Shown: positions 62,649 to 64,000 of the stretch, one piece after another
How the letters are laid out: every line of letters begins with the position of its first letter
Position numbering within the stretch: the stretch's first letter is position 1
DNA from: Leisingera aquaemixtae
GTDB lineage: Bacteria; Pseudomonadota; Alphaproteobacteria; Rhodobacterales; Rhodobacteraceae
DNA length: 64,000 bases
Reading direction: 5' to 3'
Assembly (NCBI RefSeq): GCF_019801145.1
Contig: NZ_JAHVJQ010000010.1
Span: 62,001-126,000 of the forward strand
Translations under genes and position numbers: made by a program
The notes under the pieces: generated by a model
Database searches by the model: none
What the model was told of the DNA's origin: nothing
Seen by the model: only the letters and a program-made list of their open reading frames with translations

Positions 62649-63743
62649 TCATTTCTTGGGAAGGGCGACGGCCGCACCGCCGCGAAAGCCTGACCACACG
62701 GCATCACCGATCTCAAAATGGTCGGCCCGTTCGAAATTTGTCACCGAGGCGATCAGCGGATCAGTCCGGCCCTCAAGCTCCAGGTAGTAGTGGATTGTTT
62801 CGCCATAGAAGGCCCGGTCGATCACGCGCGCCGGAACGGCCACATCGGCCCCTTCAGGGCGTTCGCTGCCGATATGAACGCGCTCGGGCCGCAGGCCGAT
62901 CGTGACTGCGGCTCCAATGCCATCCGAAACGCCATGCGCATCGACCGAAAGCTGCCCGAACCGAGGCAATTCAACTTCAAGCCGAGTGCCGCCATTGGCC
63001 TTGATGCTGCCATCGAAGAAGTTCATCCCGCCGATGAAATCCGCGACCTGTTTGGTGTTGGGCTTCTGATAGAGCTCGTGCGGTGTGGCCACCTGTGCGA
63101 GCTTGCCCTCGAACATCACGCCGCAGCGGTCCGAGATCGTCATCGCCTCATGCTGGTCATGGGTTACCATCAGGAAGGTGATCCCAACCGAGCGCTGTAA
63201 TGCCCGCAGTTCCATCTGCATCTGTTCGCGCAGCTTCTTGTCGAGCGCCGACATCGGCTCGTCCAGCAGCAGGACCTTGGGTTCCAGCACCAGGGCCCGG
63301 GCCAGGGCCACCCGCTGGCGCTGGCCGCCGGACAGCTCATGCGCGCTGCGCCGGCCCAACCCCTCCAGGCCTACCTTGGCAAGCATGTCTTCCGCCCTGG
63401 CCCGCTTTTCTGACCGGCTCAGGCCGGAGCGCGCCAGGCCGAAGATGATGTTCTCCTCGACGTTCAAATGCGGAAAGATGGCGTAGCTCTGAAACACCAT
63501 ATTCGTTGGCCGGTGGTTGGCATCAATCCCGGCCATTGGCAGGCCGCCGATGGAGATGGTGCCTTCCGACGGTTCCTCGAAGCCTGCGATCATTCTGAGC
63601 AGCGTGGACTTGCCGCAGCCCGAGGGGCCGAGCAGAGAGAAGAACTCCCCCTCCTTCAGCTGCAGGTTCACGTTCCTGACAGCCCGGAAGCTTCCGAAGG
63701 ACTTGCTGACATTGGCGATATTGACGGCGATCTTATGGTCCAT
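62649..63743 (-). CDS. Polyamine-type ABC transporter ATP-binding protein (PotA-like)
   Basis: 364-aa ATPase: Walker A GPSGCGKST, signature LSGGQRQRVALARALV, Walker B VLLLDEPMSALD and H-loop MVTHDQHEAM, followed by a TOBE domain at the C-terminus. It is encoded 11 nt after the permease stop and 28 nt before the binding-protein start. The order permease > ATPase > binding protein > aguA supports agmatine or polyamine uptake. Confidence 0.9.
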   Translation of the reverse strand: MDHKIAVNIANVSKSFGSFRAVRNVNLQLKEGEFFSLLGPSGCGKSTLLRMIAGFEEPSEGTISIGGLPMAGIDANHRPTNMVFQSYAIFPHLNVEENIIFGLARSGLSRSEKRARAEDMLAKVGLEGLGRRSAHELSGGQRQRVALARALVLEPKVLLLDEPMSALDKKLREQMQMELRALQRSVGITFLMVTHDQHEAMTISDRCGVMFEGKLAQVATPHELYQKPNTKQVADFIGGMNFFDGSIKANGGTRLEVELPRFGQLSVDAHGVSDGIGAAVTIGLRPERVHIGSERPEGADVAVPARVIDRAFYGETIHYYLELEGRTDPLIASVTNFERADHFEIGDAVWSGFRGGAAVALPKK

Positions 63744-63754
63744 GCCGGTAGGTC

Positions 63755-64000
63755 CTACTCGGGTTGCTGTGTGAAACGTTCGCTGCGGCGGCGGAAGCGT
63801 TCGGCCACCAGCAAGAACAGAATGGAAATAAGGATAAGGAGCGAGCCGAGCGCGATCACGTTCGGCAGCTTCGCCGGGAAGCGCACTTGGCTCCAGATAT
63901 AGACCGGCAGCGTCGGGCTGTTGCCGGACAGGAAGAAGGCCAGGATGAACTCATCGAAGGAGACCGTAAAGCTGATCAGCAGGCTGGAAATGATCCCCGG
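63755..64000 (-). CDS. Polyamine-type ABC transporter permease (PotC-like, partial)
   Basis: C-terminal 81 residues of a MetI-type permease whose 5' end lies outside the window. The visible part has SSLLISFTVSFDEFILAFFL and a last transmembrane helix (VIALGSLLILISILFLLVAE), then a basic tail RFRRRSERFTQQPE ending with TAG at 63757-63755. This end is typical of PotC/YdcV-type subunits. A PotB-like partner probably lies further right. Confidence 0.85.
   Translation of the reverse strand, partial: PGIISSLLISFTVSFDEFILAFFLSGNSPTLPVYIWSQVRFPAKLPNVIALGSLLILISILFLLVAERFRRRSERFTQQPE

Overview
This is a 64 kb, GC-rich, densely packed chromosomal segment from an alphaproteobacterium. The carboxyspermidine route to spermidine, the EnuR-type ectoine catabolic cluster, the PQQ-linked oxidation locus and the roseobacter-like glucose and polyamine transporters together suggest the Roseobacter group of Rhodobacteraceae (Leisingera/Phaeobacter/Ruegeria-like). 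That placement is an inference from gene content only.

Layout. (1) 1-5056, minus: a polyamine operon, speA > carboxyspermidine synthase > nspC > speB (speB runs off the left edge). (2) 5424-9006, plus: a siderophore-type ABC importer. (3) 9039-29587: a complete PQQ-dependent alcohol oxidation locus. It contains an aldehyde dehydrogenase and its DUF779 partner; a response regulator/FIST sensor/hybrid kinase operon; a quinoprotein alcohol dehydrogenase with the extra aspartate of lanthanide-dependent enzymes; a PQQ-linked ABC system with a beta-propeller protein; cytochrome c and a MoxJ-like binding protein; an ApbE/NosR-like flavinylated redox pair; and pqqABCDE. A shared 14-bp element lies about 35-135 bp upstream of the first gene of nearly every transcription unit in this region, always in the same orientation relative to the gene, and probably defines one regulon. 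(4) 29672-30184: a broken IS30 transposase. (5) 30295-37761: glucose ABC importer, glucokinase and a divergent GltR/GtrS-like two-component system. (6) 37774-45076: ectoine/hydroxyectoine catabolism (aminotransferase, doeB, doeA, eutC, eutB, enuR) with two palindromic candidate EnuR operators.

(7) 45399-54647, plus: the most unusual part. It is a tightly coupled eight-gene operon encoding a Ser/Thr kinase, an FHA protein, a PP2C phosphatase, a P-loop GTPase-like protein with degenerate motifs, a large dynamin-like GTPase, a second small GTPase, a possible Roadblock/LC7 protein and an unrecognised protein. This is a phospho-signalling module joined to membrane-type GTPases, with no type VI secretion genes in the window. 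I cannot assign it to a characterised system.

(8) 54800-60448: a GNAT gene, a tRNA-Arg(TCT) gene, a TniQ-family transposition gene inactivated by two minimal lesions, two AT-richer gene-poor stretches and an SLC13-type permease; this looks like an eroded integration site. (9) 60449-64000, minus: agmatine deiminase with a spermidine/putrescine-type ABC importer (binding protein, ATPase, partial permease). Polyamine genes therefore bracket the window: biosynthesis at the left edge, uptake and agmatine breakdown at the right.
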